In this document: piece by piece, positions 1 through 8,775 of the stretch
Position numbering within the stretch: the first letter of the stretch is position 1
Layout of the letters: each line of letters starts with the position of its first letter
NCBI GenBank assembly: GCA_048268885.1
Contig: JBLWUP010000002.1
Location: forward strand, 62,001-126,000
Source of the DNA: Pelagibius sp048268885
GTDB taxonomy: Bacteria; Pseudomonadota; Alphaproteobacteria; Kiloniellales; Kiloniellaceae
Length of the DNA stretch: 64,000 nucleotides
Direction: 5' to 3'
Notes under the pieces: generated by a model
What the model saw: only the letters and a program-made list of their open reading frames with translations
Told to the model about the DNA's origin: nothing
Databases searched by the model: none
Program-made: the position numbers and the translations under genes

Positions 1-223
1 TGACCTTGAACTTGCCCTCGTCGAACATCAGCTCCAGGCGGCGGCGCGCCGGAATGCGCATGTGGTAGCCGCAGTGCGGGCAGACCCGCAGGGCGGCCTC
101 CAGCTCGCGGTGAAAGATCATCTGCCCGCAGCTGGAACACTTTTCCCAGAGATTGTCCGGCACCTCGGGCTTCTGCACCAGGGCGCGGATCTTCGGCCTG
201 ACGTAGTTGGTGATCCAGTTCAT
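1..223 (-). CDS. accD: Acetyl-CoA carboxylase carboxyltransferase subunit beta (N-terminal part, cut by window edge)
   Basis: The first 74 codons are visible. AccD forms, with AccA, the carboxyltransferase that moves CO2 from carboxybiotin to acetyl-CoA, the first committed step of fatty acid synthesis in the cytosol. The reading starts MNWITNYVRPKIR, the usual opening of the family. It then shows a four-cysteine zinc ribbon (C29, C32, C48, C51, in CSSCG and CPHCG). The ATG at 221-223 has a GGGAGAAG ribosome-binding site upstream. It is the last gene seen in the trpF-trpB-trpA-accD run, 36 bp after trpA, an arrangement common in alphaproteobacteria. The catalytic domain lies outside the window. 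Confidence 0.95.
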   Translation of the reverse strand, partial: MNWITNYVRPKIRALVQKPEVPDNLWEKCSSCGQMIFHRELEAALRVCPHCGYHMRIPARRRLELMFDEGKFKV

Positions 224-259
224 CGGCGGGCTTCTCCCGTGATTACGTGGCGCGCGACA

Positions 260-1108
260 TTACGCGGCGCGGTTGCCGCGGACGCCGCTGGCAAGCGATT
301 CTACCAGGGCCAGCACCTTCGCGGCCAGACCGGGTTTCGCCTTGCCGTTTTCGTCCAGTTCCGCCTTCACCGCATCGACGATGGCCGAGCCCACCACCGC
401 GGCGTCGGCGACGCCGGAAATGGTGGCGGCCTGGTCCGGTGTGCGGATGCCGAAGCCGACGGCGATCGGCAGGTCGGTATGGCGGCGCAGGCGGGAAACC
501 GCCTCGCGCACCTGCTCGGTCGGCACCGAGGCGGTGCCGGTGATGCCCATGATGGAGACGTAGTAGACGAAGCCGCTGGTGTTGTTCAGCACCACCGGCA
601 GGCGCTTGTCGTCGGTGGTCGGCGTGGCCAGGCGGATCCAGTGGATGCCCGCTTCCAGCGCCGGCAGGCAGAGCTCGACGTCTTCTTCCGGCGGCAGGTC
701 GACGATGATCAGGCCGTCGACCCCGGCCACCTTGGCGTCCTTCACGAAGCGGTCGACGCCGTAGCTGTAGATGGGATTGTAGTAACCCATGAGGATGATC
801 GGCGTATCGCCGTCGTCCTTGCGGAACGCCCGCACCATCTCCAGCGTCTTGTTCAGCGTCATGCCGCCTTTGAGCGCGCGCAGGCTGGAAGCCTGGATCG
901 GCGGGCCTTCGGCCATGGGATCGGAAAACGGCATGCCGAGTTCGATCAGGTCGGCGCCGGCGGCGGGCAGGCCCTTCACGATTTCCAGCGAGGTGTCGTA
1001 GTCCGGATCGCCGGCGGTGACGAAGGTGACCAGCGCCCCGCGGCCCTCGGACTTCACGGCGGCGAAGCGCTTCTCGATGCGGCTGTCGCTATTGGCCTTT
1101 GGACTCAC
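260..1108 (-). CDS. trpA: Tryptophan synthase alpha chain
   Basis: TrpA cleaves indole-3-glycerol phosphate to indole and glyceraldehyde-3-phosphate; the indole is channelled to TrpB. The 282-residue TIM barrel has the catalytic glutamate in DLIELGMPFSDP, with the catalytic aspartate of FSDP, the usual GVDGLIIVDLPPEE loop and a C-terminal phosphate-binding region (GFGIRTP). The GTG start at 1106-1108 overlaps the trpB TGA stop in a GTGA junction, so the two are translationally coupled. A longer in-frame opening to 1165 lies inside trpB and is not used. Length is slightly above the usual 265-270 residues because of a short charged tail at each end. Confidence 0.97.
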   Translation of the reverse strand: MSPKANSDSRIEKRFAAVKSEGRGALVTFVTAGDPDYDTSLEIVKGLPAAGADLIELGMPFSDPMAEGPPIQASSLRALKGGMTLNKTLEMVRAFRKDDGDTPIILMGYYNPIYSYGVDRFVKDAKVAGVDGLIIVDLPPEEDVELCLPALEAGIHWIRLATPTTDDKRLPVVLNNTSGFVYYVSIMGITGTASVPTEQVREAVSRLRRHTDLPIAVGFGIRTPDQAATISGVADAAVVGSAIVDAVKAELDENGKAKPGLAAKVLALVESLASGVRGNRAA

Positions 1109-2337
1109 AACTCGACTCCCAGGGCGGAGGCGACGGTGAAGACGTCCTTGTCGCCGCGCCCGCACATGTTCATGACGATGATCTCATCGCGGCCCAGCTG
1201 CGGGGCCAGCTTGCGCACGTAGGCCAGCGCGTGGGCCGGCTCCAGCGCCGGGATGATGCCTTCGATGCGCGAGCAAAGCTGGAAGGCCTCCAGCGCCTCC
1301 TGGTCGGTGGCGGAGACGTAGTTGGCGCGGCCGATGTCGTGCAGCCAGGAATGCTCCGGCCCGATGCCCGGATAGTCCAGGCCGGCGGAGATCGAATGGG
1401 CGTCGGTGATCTGGCCGTCGTCGTTCTGCAGCAGGTAGGTGCGGTTGCCGTGCAGCACGCCGGGGCGCCCGCCGGTCAGCGAGGCCGCGTGCTCGCCCGA
1501 GGAAATGCCGTGGCCGGCCGCCTCGACGCCGTAGATGGCCACCTCCTTGTCGTCCAGGAAGGGATGGAACAGGCCCATGGCGTTGGAACCGCCGCCGATG
1601 CAGGCGACCAGGGCGTCGGGCAGGCGGCCCTCGGCCTCCATGATCTGCTCGCGGGTCTCCTGGCCGATGATCGACTGGAAGTCGCGCACCATGGCCGGGT
1701 AGGGGTGCGGGCCGGCGACCGTGCCGATGATGTAGAAGGTGTTCTCGACGTTGGCGACCCAGTCGCGCAGGGCGTCGTTCATGGCGTCCTTCAGGGTGCC
1801 CGTGCCGCTGGTCACCGGCTTCACCTCGGCGCCCAGCAGCTTCATGCGGAACACGTTGGGGGCCTGCCGCTCGATGTCGGTGGCGCCCATGTAGACCACG
1901 CAGGGCAGGTTGAAGAGGGCGCAGAAGGTGGCGGTGGCGACGCCGTGCTGACCGGCGCCGGTCTCGGCGATGATGCGCGTCTTGCCCATGCGCCGGGCCA
2001 GCAGGATCTGCCCCAGCACGTTGTTGGCCTTGTGTGAGCCGGTGTGGTTCAGCTCGTCGCGCTTGAAGTAGACCTTGGCGCCCTTATCCGAAGGCGCGCC
2101 CTTGCGCATCTCCTCGGTCCAGCGCTCGGCGTAGTACAGCGGGCTCGGCCGGCCGACGTAGTGCTTGGCATAGTAGTCGAAGTCGGCCTGGAAGCTCGGG
2201 TCCTGGCGGGCGGCCGTATAGGCCTGCTCGACGTCCAGGATCAGCGGCATCAGCGTCTCGGCGACGAAGCGGCCGCCGAAAATGCCGAAATGCCCGGCCT
2301 CGTCGGGCCCGGCGCGGTAGGTGTTCAGCGTCTCCAT
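1105..2337 (-). CDS. trpB: Tryptophan synthase beta chain
   Basis: TrpB is the PLP enzyme that condenses indole with serine to make tryptophan in the alpha2beta2 complex. The 410-residue protein carries the PLP-binding lysine K103 in NHTGSHKANN and the glycine-rich phosphate-binding loop GGGSNAMG, with full-length family features to the C-terminus (MCGRGDKD). The start ATG at 2335-2337 matches the usual TrpB N-terminus (DEAGHFGIFGGRFV). It lies 136 bp after trpF and overlaps trpA by 4 bp. No leader peptide or attenuator typical of enteric trp operons was seen upstream. Confidence 0.98.
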   Translation of the reverse strand: METLNTYRAGPDEAGHFGIFGGRFVAETLMPLILDVEQAYTAARQDPSFQADFDYYAKHYVGRPSPLYYAERWTEEMRKGAPSDKGAKVYFKRDELNHTGSHKANNVLGQILLARRMGKTRIIAETGAGQHGVATATFCALFNLPCVVYMGATDIERQAPNVFRMKLLGAEVKPVTSGTGTLKDAMNDALRDWVANVENTFYIIGTVAGPHPYPAMVRDFQSIIGQETREQIMEAEGRLPDALVACIGGGSNAMGLFHPFLDDKEVAIYGVEAAGHGISSGEHAASLTGGRPGVLHGNRTYLLQNDDGQITDAHSISAGLDYPGIGPEHSWLHDIGRANYVSATDQEALEAFQLCSRIEGIIPALEPAHALAYVRKLAPQLGRDEIIVMNMCGRGDKDVFTVASALGVEL

Positions 2338-2473
2338 GGGGGACGTCTTGTCCTTGTTCGCGTTTTATCGTTGATGAAGGGCGGACTTTGCCCGATTAGC
2401 GCCGTCACCGCAATGCCCCGAAACGGCGGAATTCCGCCTTTCAGGGGCCGCTAAAGCAGCCGGTCAGCGCCCG

Positions 2474-3121
2474 CTAAAGCGCCCGGCAGGCCTTCAGGAA
2501 AGCCTTGATTTTGGCCGTATTCTTGCGGCCCGGCGCGTCCTCCACGCCGGAGGAGACGTCGACCGCCGGGGCGCCGGTGATTTCCACCGCCCGGGCTACG
2601 TTTTCCGGGGTCAGGCCGCCGGCCAGCATCCACGGCAAGGGCCAGCTCGTGCCAGACAACAGGGTCCAGTCGAAGGTCAGGGCGTTGCCGCCGGGCAGGG
2701 CGTTTTCCATGTCCTCCGGCGGCTTGGCGTCGAACAGCAGGCGGTCGGCCGCGGCCAGATAAGGCTCCACGGCCTCCAGGTCGCCCGCCCGGCGCAGCTT
2801 CACCACCTTCATGACCGGCAGGCCGAAGCGCGCCTTGATCTCGGCGACCCGCGCCGGGCTCTCCGCGCCATGCAGCTGCAGCAGGTCGAGCGGTACGTCC
2901 TTCAGGATGTCCGCGATGGTGGCGTCCTCGGCGTCGACCAGCAGGCCGGTCTTGGTGATCCCCTCGGGCACCAGGGCGGCCAGCGGCGCCGCCGCGGCGG
3001 GCGTCACCGCGCGGGGCGAGGGCGGATAGAACACCAGCCCGACGAAGGCGGCTCCGCCCTCCACGGCGGCGGTCATCGCCTCGGGCGTGGAGATGCCGCA
3101 GATTTTGACGTCTACGCTCAT
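2474..3121 (-). CDS. trpF: Phosphoribosylanthranilate isomerase
   Basis: TrpF performs the Amadori rearrangement of N-(5'-phosphoribosyl)-anthranilate in tryptophan synthesis. The 215-residue protein opens with VKICGIS, carrying the catalytic cysteine near residue 8. It contains the LQLHG segment, the conserved aspartate region LLFDAKPP and the phosphate-binding LAGGLTPENV. It is first of the trpF-trpB-trpA-accD block. Directly upstream, on the same strand, is an array of four membrane proteins that separates it from pyrF; in many relatives it sits closer to ihfB/lapA. A longer alternative frame over this gene (2451-3179) is a shadow. Confidence 0.96.
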   Translation of the reverse strand: MSVDVKICGISTPEAMTAAVEGGAAFVGLVFYPPSPRAVTPAAAAPLAALVPEGITKTGLLVDAEDATIADILKDVPLDLLQLHGAESPARVAEIKARFGLPVMKVVKLRRAGDLEAVEPYLAAADRLLFDAKPPEDMENALPGGNALTFDWTLLSGTSWPLPWMLAGGLTPENVARAVEITGAPAVDVSSGVEDAPGRKNTAKIKAFLKACRAL

Positions 3122-3203
3122 TGTCCCGTTCGGTCACTTCACTCCTGGGCGCCGGATTAGTGCCTCTTGGGCCGATCAAGTCAACGCCTTGGATTCCTGG
3201 AGG

Positions 3204-3992
3204 TCAGTCGAAGCGCTCGAGAACATCAGGTCGCACGCCATGCCAGCCGGTGAGGTGCCGGTAAGCAAAGGCCAGCACACCAAGTGCCACAGCATAGGCC
3301 GCGTAGTTCGCAACATTTATTGGCAATGACGACAGCAAGCCGAGGTAATCCGCGCGGCCGCTTACCGCCCCGACAATGGAGCCAAGGAATTTGCCGGCGA
3401 TCGTGAAACAGATGGAAAAGCAGGTGACAATCACCACGATCTTCAGGGCGGACCATCCGACGAGGCGCAAGGACCAGATCGGGCCGCCGCGCTGTTTGAG
3501 AGCCAGGGTGCAGAAGGTCAGACCAATGGCCGCGTGAAAAAGGTCGGCGGGCAGGTTCACCACGACAGTTATCAGCGATCCATAGGACCAGAAGAGGTTG
3601 GGCATCCCGTCACGAAGGTGCATCAAGGCCGCGCCCTGAAGCATCACCACCGCGCTGACGCAGAGACTGTAGAAGAGAAAAATGAAGTGCTGCCTGCTCC
3701 AGCGCGGTACCCAATATCGCCGGCCCTCCTCGGGCATCAGAAGGTAGCCCAACCAGGCCATTCCGAAGATCGTCGTCATGGTCCTGTCGCTGAGGACGAC
3801 GAGCCACGAGGCCAGGCCGTGAGGCGCAAGGTAGGCGATGATCAGCCAACACAGCATGAACAGCAGAATTGGTATGGCGGCCATCTGAAGGAACGGGAAG
3901 AAACTGCGGAACAGGGCCCCCGGGCCCTTGGTCGCCGCTTGCAGAAACGGAAGACTGCGTCGGCTGTTTTCGTCAGTCGTCTCTTCGTTCAT
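3204..3992 (-). CDS. Polytopic membrane protein, fourth of a four-gene paralogous array
   Basis: A 262-residue integral membrane protein with about six hydrophobic segments (first near residues 29-52: AAIPILLFMLCWLIIAYL). I do not recognise the family. The N-terminus is short and charged; the tail ends AFAYRHLTGWHGVRPDVLERFD-like. Its C-terminal pattern (Y/F-R-x-C/L-T/S-G, then D/E-x-L-x-R-F-D/E) is shared with the next two genes and partly with the fourth, which suggests tandem duplication. The ATG at 3990-3992 overlaps the TGA of the preceding gene (ATGA), so it is translationally coupled. It is the most diverged copy: the internal PAxxxDE motif of the others is not evident. Function unknown. 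Confidence 0.8.
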   Translation of the reverse strand: MNEETTDENSRRSLPFLQAATKGPGALFRSFFPFLQMAAIPILLFMLCWLIIAYLAPHGLASWLVVLSDRTMTTIFGMAWLGYLLMPEEGRRYWVPRWSRQHFIFLFYSLCVSAVVMLQGAALMHLRDGMPNLFWSYGSLITVVVNLPADLFHAAIGLTFCTLALKQRGGPIWSLRLVGWSALKIVVIVTCFSICFTIAGKFLGSIVGAVSGRADYLGLLSSLPINVANYAAYAVALGVLAFAYRHLTGWHGVRPDVLERFD

Positions 3993-4762
3993 TCGAAACG
4001 CTTCAGCACCGATGGGTCGGCTGCCGGTACCCAGCCGGTGCAGCGGCGGAAGGCGACGGCTATGACGGTAATGTAGGCGGCCTCCAGAACCCACGTGGCG
4101 ACATGCCAGAAGGCCCAGAGGGCGAGAAGGACGCTTGTGTTCTCGTAGCTCGCCTGGCTGATGCCGTAGCCGAGCGCGAACAGCGGCAGGAACACGAGGA
4201 GCGTGGCGGCGATGAACAGCGGCAGGGCGATGGCCCTGCTGTGCTGCCAGGCAAGTCCCAGGGTGTAGCGCTCGTCAACCGCCACCGCCGGAAACACGAA
4301 GGCGAGGCGCAGCTTCACGAAGGCGGTAAAGAGAAAGGCGAGCCAATAGACGAGGCCGGGAAACTGCGGCGCCAGGGGGTCTTGGGCCAGATAGTGCCAG
4401 CCCAGCAGCAGCGGCAGGTCGAGCAGGCTCAGCAGCAGCGCGTAGCCGGCGAAGCGCGCATGCCGGCGGGTCAGCTTGGGAAAGGCCCGCAGCGTGTCGC
4501 GGTCTTCCAGCAGCAGGAAACGCAGCCAGGCGACGCCGAGCAGCGTCCAGGCCAGGTTGGTGAGCACGAGCCGCAGCAGGTCCGACCCGGGTGCCGCCAA
4601 GAAGTGCACCACCAGGTCGATGCCGATGCCGAGGATCAGCGGCAGGGCCAAGGCCTTCGCCAGCGCCCCGGCATTGGCGACGAGCAGGCGACAGCTCTCG
4701 GCAACGGCCGGCCCGAGGGGCAGGGGCGCGACCGCGGCCGGCGGCGGTGAAGACTCGCTCAC
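3989..4762 (-). CDS. Polytopic membrane protein, third of the paralogous array
   Basis: A 257-residue membrane protein with about six hydrophobic helices and a proline-rich N-terminus (MSESSPPPAAVAPLPL). It has the array's central motif as LRLAFVFPAVAVDERYTLG, followed by AWQHSRA, and the C-terminal signature FRRCTGWVPAADPSVLKRFE. The GTG start at 4760-4762 overlaps the previous gene's TGA (GTGA), and its own stop overlaps the next start, so the three downstream genes form a coupled unit. No enzymatic residues are recognisable; a sensor, scaffold or small-molecule transporter role are all possible. Function not assigned. Confidence 0.8.
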   Translation of the reverse strand: MSESSPPPAAVAPLPLGPAVAESCRLLVANAGALAKALALPLILGIGIDLVVHFLAAPGSDLLRLVLTNLAWTLLGVAWLRFLLLEDRDTLRAFPKLTRRHARFAGYALLLSLLDLPLLLGWHYLAQDPLAPQFPGLVYWLAFLFTAFVKLRLAFVFPAVAVDERYTLGLAWQHSRAIALPLFIAATLLVFLPLFALGYGISQASYENTSVLLALWAFWHVATWVLEAAYITVIAVAFRRCTGWVPAADPSVLKRFE

Positions 4763-5682
4763 TCGAACCTTTCCAGAATCTCCTGGTGCGGACCGGCGGC
4801 GCCGCTCAACTGCCTATAGGCGGCGGTTAACGCGCCGCAGCTCATCGCGAAGATGATGAAGTTCGCCACCAGGTTCCAGAGGTTCCGCGGCAGGTTGGCG
4901 CGCACGATCGCCATCCAGTCGGACGCGGCGGCGGCGTCTTCGGGGATCACCAGTTCCGGGGTGCCCAGCCGTATCTCACCCCCGCCGGTGGCGATTGAAC
5001 CGACGAGGACCGCCAAGATCGCCAAAAGAAACAGGAGCAGAAAGACCCCCAGCAACTTGACGCTGCCGCCGCGGGTCAGACGCCAGGAACCTCCGAGGCC
5101 CAGCTTCTCGTCGAGAGACACGGCGGGCAGAACGAGACTGAAGCGTAGCAGCAGATAGAAAAGCAGGCAGAAGCCGAAGGTGCCGCCGAGCATCAGGGTG
5201 ACGACCCCAGCCGCTTCCCCCAGGTCGGTTGTCTGCAGCAACGCAATACCTGCAATGAAGCCGATGACCGCGAGCACGATGAAGACGACCGAGAGCAATA
5301 GGAAGTAGCCGGCGTATACGAAGGTACGCCGGCCCAGCACCGGCGACGGCAGGAGGCCGGGCTGCGCGCCTAGGAAGCTCAGGCGGGTGACGTTGATGCC
5401 CAGAAACGCGAGCGGCAGCAACGCCAGCAGCCCGGTGACCAGTTCCAACAAGGCGGCGGCCACGCCTTCGGGATCGATCGGCAGGGTGCCGGTAAAGGTC
5501 ATGGCGCGCAGTGAGAAGTCGATCAGCAGGATCACGACGCTGAGGATCAAAGGGACCGCTGCCACCCTGGCGAACTGCCCGAAACGGCCGAAGACGGTCG
5601 AGAAGGCGCCGCTGAAAGTCTCGCCGAACGACAGCTTCACCGTCGTGGCGGCCGTGCCGGACGCTTTATCCCCCATGGTCAT
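4759..5682 (-). CDS. Polytopic membrane protein, second of the paralogous array
   Basis: A 307-residue membrane protein. I chose the ATG at 5680-5682 because an AGGG sits about 9 bases upstream; another ATG follows at 5674-5676, and the open frame extends to 5829 without support. Hydrophobic segments begin near residue 37 (VAAVPLILSVVILLIDF). The shared motif reads LRFSLVLPAVSLDEKLGLG with SWRLTRG, and the tail AAYRQLSGAAGPHQEILERFE matches its neighbours. It lies 112 bp after the first array gene. The repeated architecture of the four genes, rather than a known domain, is the main clue. Function unknown. Confidence 0.78.
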   Translation of the reverse strand: MTMGDKASGTAATTVKLSFGETFSGAFSTVFGRFGQFARVAAVPLILSVVILLIDFSLRAMTFTGTLPIDPEGVAAALLELVTGLLALLPLAFLGINVTRLSFLGAQPGLLPSPVLGRRTFVYAGYFLLLSVVFIVLAVIGFIAGIALLQTTDLGEAAGVVTLMLGGTFGFCLLFYLLLRFSLVLPAVSLDEKLGLGGSWRLTRGGSVKLLGVFLLLFLLAILAVLVGSIATGGGEIRLGTPELVIPEDAAAASDWMAIVRANLPRNLWNLVANFIIFAMSCGALTAAYRQLSGAAGPHQEILERFE

Positions 5683-5794
5683 GACGGTATTCCCTGCGCT
5701 GCGATATCCCGGCCGGCCTCCAACCGGAACGATATCAGCTTGGATACTTTTCGACCAAGGGAAAGCCTTTGGGGGGCGATCAGGGCGCCGGTCG

Positions 5795-6763
5795 TCAGGG
5801 CGTTGGCGGGCCGCCGTCGCTGCCCTCATCCTTGTCGGGGGCGGCGGGCAGGTTTCCCCCCGGGGGCGTTCCCGGCCCCGCCGGCACCCAGCCCGTGCAG
5901 GTGCGGAAGGCCAGGGCGACGATGGAGAACAACACCGCCAGCACGGCCATCAGCAGCACGTCGAAGATCATCTTCACTGAAAGCACCGCCACGTGCGGGA
6001 TCTGCGACAGCGCGTCGACGAGGGCCTGCGAAGCCGCCGGGTCCGACAGGTCGGGCATGCCGCCCGGCTGCAGCATGATGGCGCTCATCACCGACGGCCC
6101 GATGAAAGCGACGAAGGCCTGGCCGACGACGATCGAGAGGATGAGGTAGAGCGGGATGGCGGCCATCAGCAGGGCGGCAGTGAAGCGCAGGCCCTGTCCC
6201 GCCGTATGCCGCCAGGAGTAGACCAGGCTGTAGGACTCGTCGACGGCGAAGGCGGGAAAGACGAAACTGAATCTGGCCGCCAGGTAGAGCAGGCCGGCGA
6301 TGACCAGCAAGGGGGGAATCGGCAGGATCGAGAGCGCCAGCAGGTCGATCATCAAAAACGCCGCGTTAAAGACGAGGGCGTAGCCCAGGAAACGCCAGTG
6401 GCGCGCGTCCCAGCGCAGCATGGGACGCAGCAGGCCCGGCGGTCCCATCAGGACGATGCGGTACCAGTTCACACCGAAGTGGCAATAGGCGAGCAGCGGC
6501 GCGAAGAGCGCCAGCATGATCGTCAGGGCATTCGGCCAGACGAGAGGCAGGAAGAAGGAGATTCCCAGAATGACCAGCCCGCCGGCGGCGGCCTGAATCA
6601 GCAGCACCGGGTTGCGGAAGGTGATCGCGAAGCCGGACACCACGGTTTCGATCACCGGCAGGCTGGCGACCGCCTGCGGCGGCGGCTGGCCTCCAGGTGA
6701 TTGATTCGGGGGCCTCTGGTTGCCCGGCGGGCCGCCCCCGGGCGGTTGATTTTCAGGACTCAT
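5795..6763 (-). CDS. Polytopic membrane protein with Pro/Gly-rich N-terminus, first of the paralogous array
   Basis: A 322-residue protein with a low-complexity Pro/Gly/Gln N-terminus (about 30 residues) and then about six transmembrane segments. It carries the array motif as RFSFVFPAFAVDESYSLV plus SWRHTAG, and the C-terminal FRTCTGWVPAG, followed by a disordered acidic/proline tail not found in the others. It begins only 18 bp after pyrF, so it is probably cotranscribed with it. Disordered ends on both sides suggest cytosolic termini. No family recognised with confidence. Confidence 0.8.
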   Translation of the reverse strand: MSPENQPPGGGPPGNQRPPNQSPGGQPPPQAVASLPVIETVVSGFAITFRNPVLLIQAAAGGLVILGISFFLPLVWPNALTIMLALFAPLLAYCHFGVNWYRIVLMGPPGLLRPMLRWDARHWRFLGYALVFNAAFLMIDLLALSILPIPPLLVIAGLLYLAARFSFVFPAFAVDESYSLVYSWRHTAGQGLRFTAALLMAAIPLYLILSIVVGQAFVAFIGPSVMSAIMLQPGGMPDLSDPAASQALVDALSQIPHVAVLSVKMIFDVLLMAVLAVLFSIVALAFRTCTGWVPAGPGTPPGGNLPAAPDKDEGSDGGPPTP

Positions 6764-6781
6764 GCCGTCGCGCTACCCGCC

Positions 6782-7519
6782 TCAGGCGTCCACGGGGGCC
6801 GCGTCCAGGTCGGCGGCGATACGCCGGGCGGCCTCCAGCGGGTCGTCGGCGGCGGTGATCGGCCGGCCGATGACGATGTAATCTGCGCCCGCGGCCACGG
6901 CGTCCTGCGGCGTCATGATGCGCTTCTGGTCGCCGGCCGCCGCCCAGGTCGGGCGGATGCCGGGCACCACCAGCAGGAAGTCCGGTCCGCAGGCCTGGCG
7001 CAGCAGGGCGATCTCCCGCGGCGAGCAGACCACGCCGTCCAGGCCGCTGTCCTGGGCCAAGCGGGCGAGGCGCTCCACCTGGGCCTCGGGCGGGCCCTTC
7101 TGGCCGACCTCTTCCAGGTCCCCGGCGTCCAGGCTGGTCAGCACGGTGACGCCGATCACCTTGGGCCGCTCGACGTCCAGGTCCTCGGCGGCTTCGCGCG
7201 CCGCTTCCGCCGCGGCCATCATCATGGCGCGCCCGCCGGAAGCGTGAACGTTGACGATGATGGGGCGCAGGTGCACGGCGGCGCGGATCGCGCCGGCCAC
7301 GGTGTTGGGGATATCGTGGAACTTCAGATCCAGGAACAGCGGCGCGCCGCCGGCGGCCATGCGCACGCCGTCGGGGCCTTGCGCGGTGAACAGCTCCTTG
7401 CCGATCTTCACGCCGCCGACACTGCCGACCAGGGACTTGGCCAGCCGCGCGGCCTTGTCGATGTCCGGCGTGTCGAGGCCGACGAAGATGCGCTCGCGGG
7501 GGGAGAGTGTCGTGCTCAT
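6782..7519 (-). CDS. pyrF: Orotidine 5'-phosphate decarboxylase
   Basis: PyrF converts OMP to UMP, the last step of de novo pyrimidine synthesis. The 245-residue TIM barrel contains the diagnostic catalytic motif DLKFHDIPNT (Asp-Lys-Asp triad region), the N-terminal GLDTPD, and the C-terminal phosphate-binding VVPGIRP and IVIGRPITAADDP. The start ATG at 7517-7519 gives the usual length. It sits between the flavoenzyme cassette and the membrane paralogue array on the same strand, 58 bp after the first and 18 bp before the second. Confidence 0.97.
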   Translation of the reverse strand: MSTTLSPRERIFVGLDTPDIDKAARLAKSLVGSVGGVKIGKELFTAQGPDGVRMAAGGAPLFLDLKFHDIPNTVAGAIRAAVHLRPIIVNVHASGGRAMMMAAAEAAREAAEDLDVERPKVIGVTVLTSLDAGDLEEVGQKGPPEAQVERLARLAQDSGLDGVVCSPREIALLRQACGPDFLLVVPGIRPTWAAAGDQKRIMTPQDAVAAGADYIVIGRPITAADDPLEAARRIAADLDAAPVDA

Positions 7520-7577
7520 GGGTGCTTCCTCTTCGTCGCCTGCGTTGCTCGGGGGCGTGGGTCGGGCCGGCCTCTGG

Positions 7578-8690
7578 TCATGTCAGGCTCTGGTGCCGGC
7601 CTTCGGCCCACAGCTTGAAATCCTTGAAGGCGGTCTCGCCGGTCACCGTGCGGGCCAGCTGTTCGCCCATCAGGGCACCGAACTTGAACATGTGGCCGGT
7701 GCAGCCGCCGACCAGCAGGACCGGCCCGTTTCTTTCGGTGACGAAGCGCTCGTCCGGCGCCACGGCATAGGGGCAGACCTGGCCGCGCAGCACCTTGTAG
7801 TCGTCGAAGTCGCGCAGCAGCGGCGCGAAGGCGCTGGCGACCTCGCGCGCCTCGTCTTTGCCCAGGGGATCCAGCTTGTCCGGGTCGCCCGGGCGGCGGT
7901 GCTGGCCGCAGCCGAACTTCAGCTCCGTGCCGCCGGCCGGGGGCGCGGCGTAGACGTCGACCTCGTTCAGCAGGTGCACCATAACCGGGGCCTTGGCCCA
8001 GCTCTCGGCGTGAGCCTCCGGCGGCTGCATGTAGGCGACCACCTGGCGGTGCGGCACCGCGCGGCGCTGCAGTTCGGGAAACAGCTTCGCGGTCCAGGCG
8101 CCGGCGGCCACGACGATGGCGTCGGCGCTCTCGCGCTTGCCGTTCTCCAGGGTGACCGCCCCGGCCGCCGGGTCGACGCCGACGATGCGGGTCTCGTCGC
8201 GCAGCTTCACCGCGCGGCGGCGCAGATCGCGGATCAGCGCCTCGACGATGCGCGCGGCGAACAGCACGCCGCCGGTCCCGTTGTGCAGGCCCCAGACGTT
8301 GTCGGGCACCTTCATGAAGGGGCAGAGTTCCTCGATCTGCCGGCGGTCCAGGGTCGCGTAGTCGAGGCTCAGGTGGTCCAGGGTCTGGCGCGACAGGTCC
8401 GTCCAGTCGCCTTCCTCGAAGGACAGGGCCAGGCTGCCGACCTCGGCATAGTGGGACTCGCCCAGGTCGTCCCACAGCCGCTGCCAGGATTTGAAGGCGT
8501 CGACCACCATGGCGCAGTAGCCGATCTGGTCGGCATAGGGCAGGCGGATCAGGCGGTGCTGGTCGTAGGAGGCGCCGCCGTCGTGGGGCAGCGGCCCCTG
8601 TTCGAAGAGCAGCGCCTCATGGCCACCGCGGGCCAGGGCCCAGGCCGTCGACAGCCCGACGATGCCGCCCCCGATGATGATGACTTTCAT
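7578..8690 (-). CDS. FAD-dependent oxidoreductase, sarcosine oxidase / N-methyl-amino-acid oxidase type (DAO family)
   Basis: A 370-residue flavoenzyme opening with the Rossmann FAD motif MKVIIIGGGIVGLSTAW, so the ATG at 8688-8690 is the start rather than the open frame to 8771. The C-terminal half has GQVCPYAVAPDERFV, matching the Cys-x-Tyr position where monomeric sarcosine oxidases attach FAD covalently, and GGCTGHMFKFG, matching the family's GHGFKF. The likely reaction is oxidation of an N-methyl or secondary amino acid to an imine with H2O2. It is paralogous to the next gene upstream (shared DxHRLIRxPY and SHYxExGxL). Substrate unknown. Confidence 0.85.
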   Translation of the reverse strand: MKVIIIGGGIVGLSTAWALARGGHEALLFEQGPLPHDGGASYDQHRLIRLPYADQIGYCAMVVDAFKSWQRLWDDLGESHYAEVGSLALSFEEGDWTDLSRQTLDHLSLDYATLDRRQIEELCPFMKVPDNVWGLHNGTGGVLFAARIVEALIRDLRRRAVKLRDETRIVGVDPAAGAVTLENGKRESADAIVVAAGAWTAKLFPELQRRAVPHRQVVAYMQPPEAHAESWAKAPVMVHLLNEVDVYAAPPAGGTELKFGCGQHRRPGDPDKLDPLGKDEAREVASAFAPLLRDFDDYKVLRGQVCPYAVAPDERFVTERNGPVLLVGGCTGHMFKFGALMGEQLARTVTGETAFKDFKLWAEGRHQSLT

Positions 8691-8775
8691 TGGCTTGCAC
8701 CTTTTTGCCCGCGGGCCTGCCCGCCGCCGCAGGTCGCTGCCGCCACAAGCTTCGGCCACAGGCTTCGGCATTGCA

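Noticed and set aside
62..2037. Long plus-strand open frames opposite trpA and trpB
   Set aside because: Mirror frames of well-conserved minus-strand enzymes; no ribosome-binding sites and low-complexity products.
5683..5829. N-terminal extension of the second membrane paralogue
   Set aside because: The extra residues are Arg/Pro-rich without similarity to the other paralogues and there is a suitable ribosome-binding site for the ATG at 5682.
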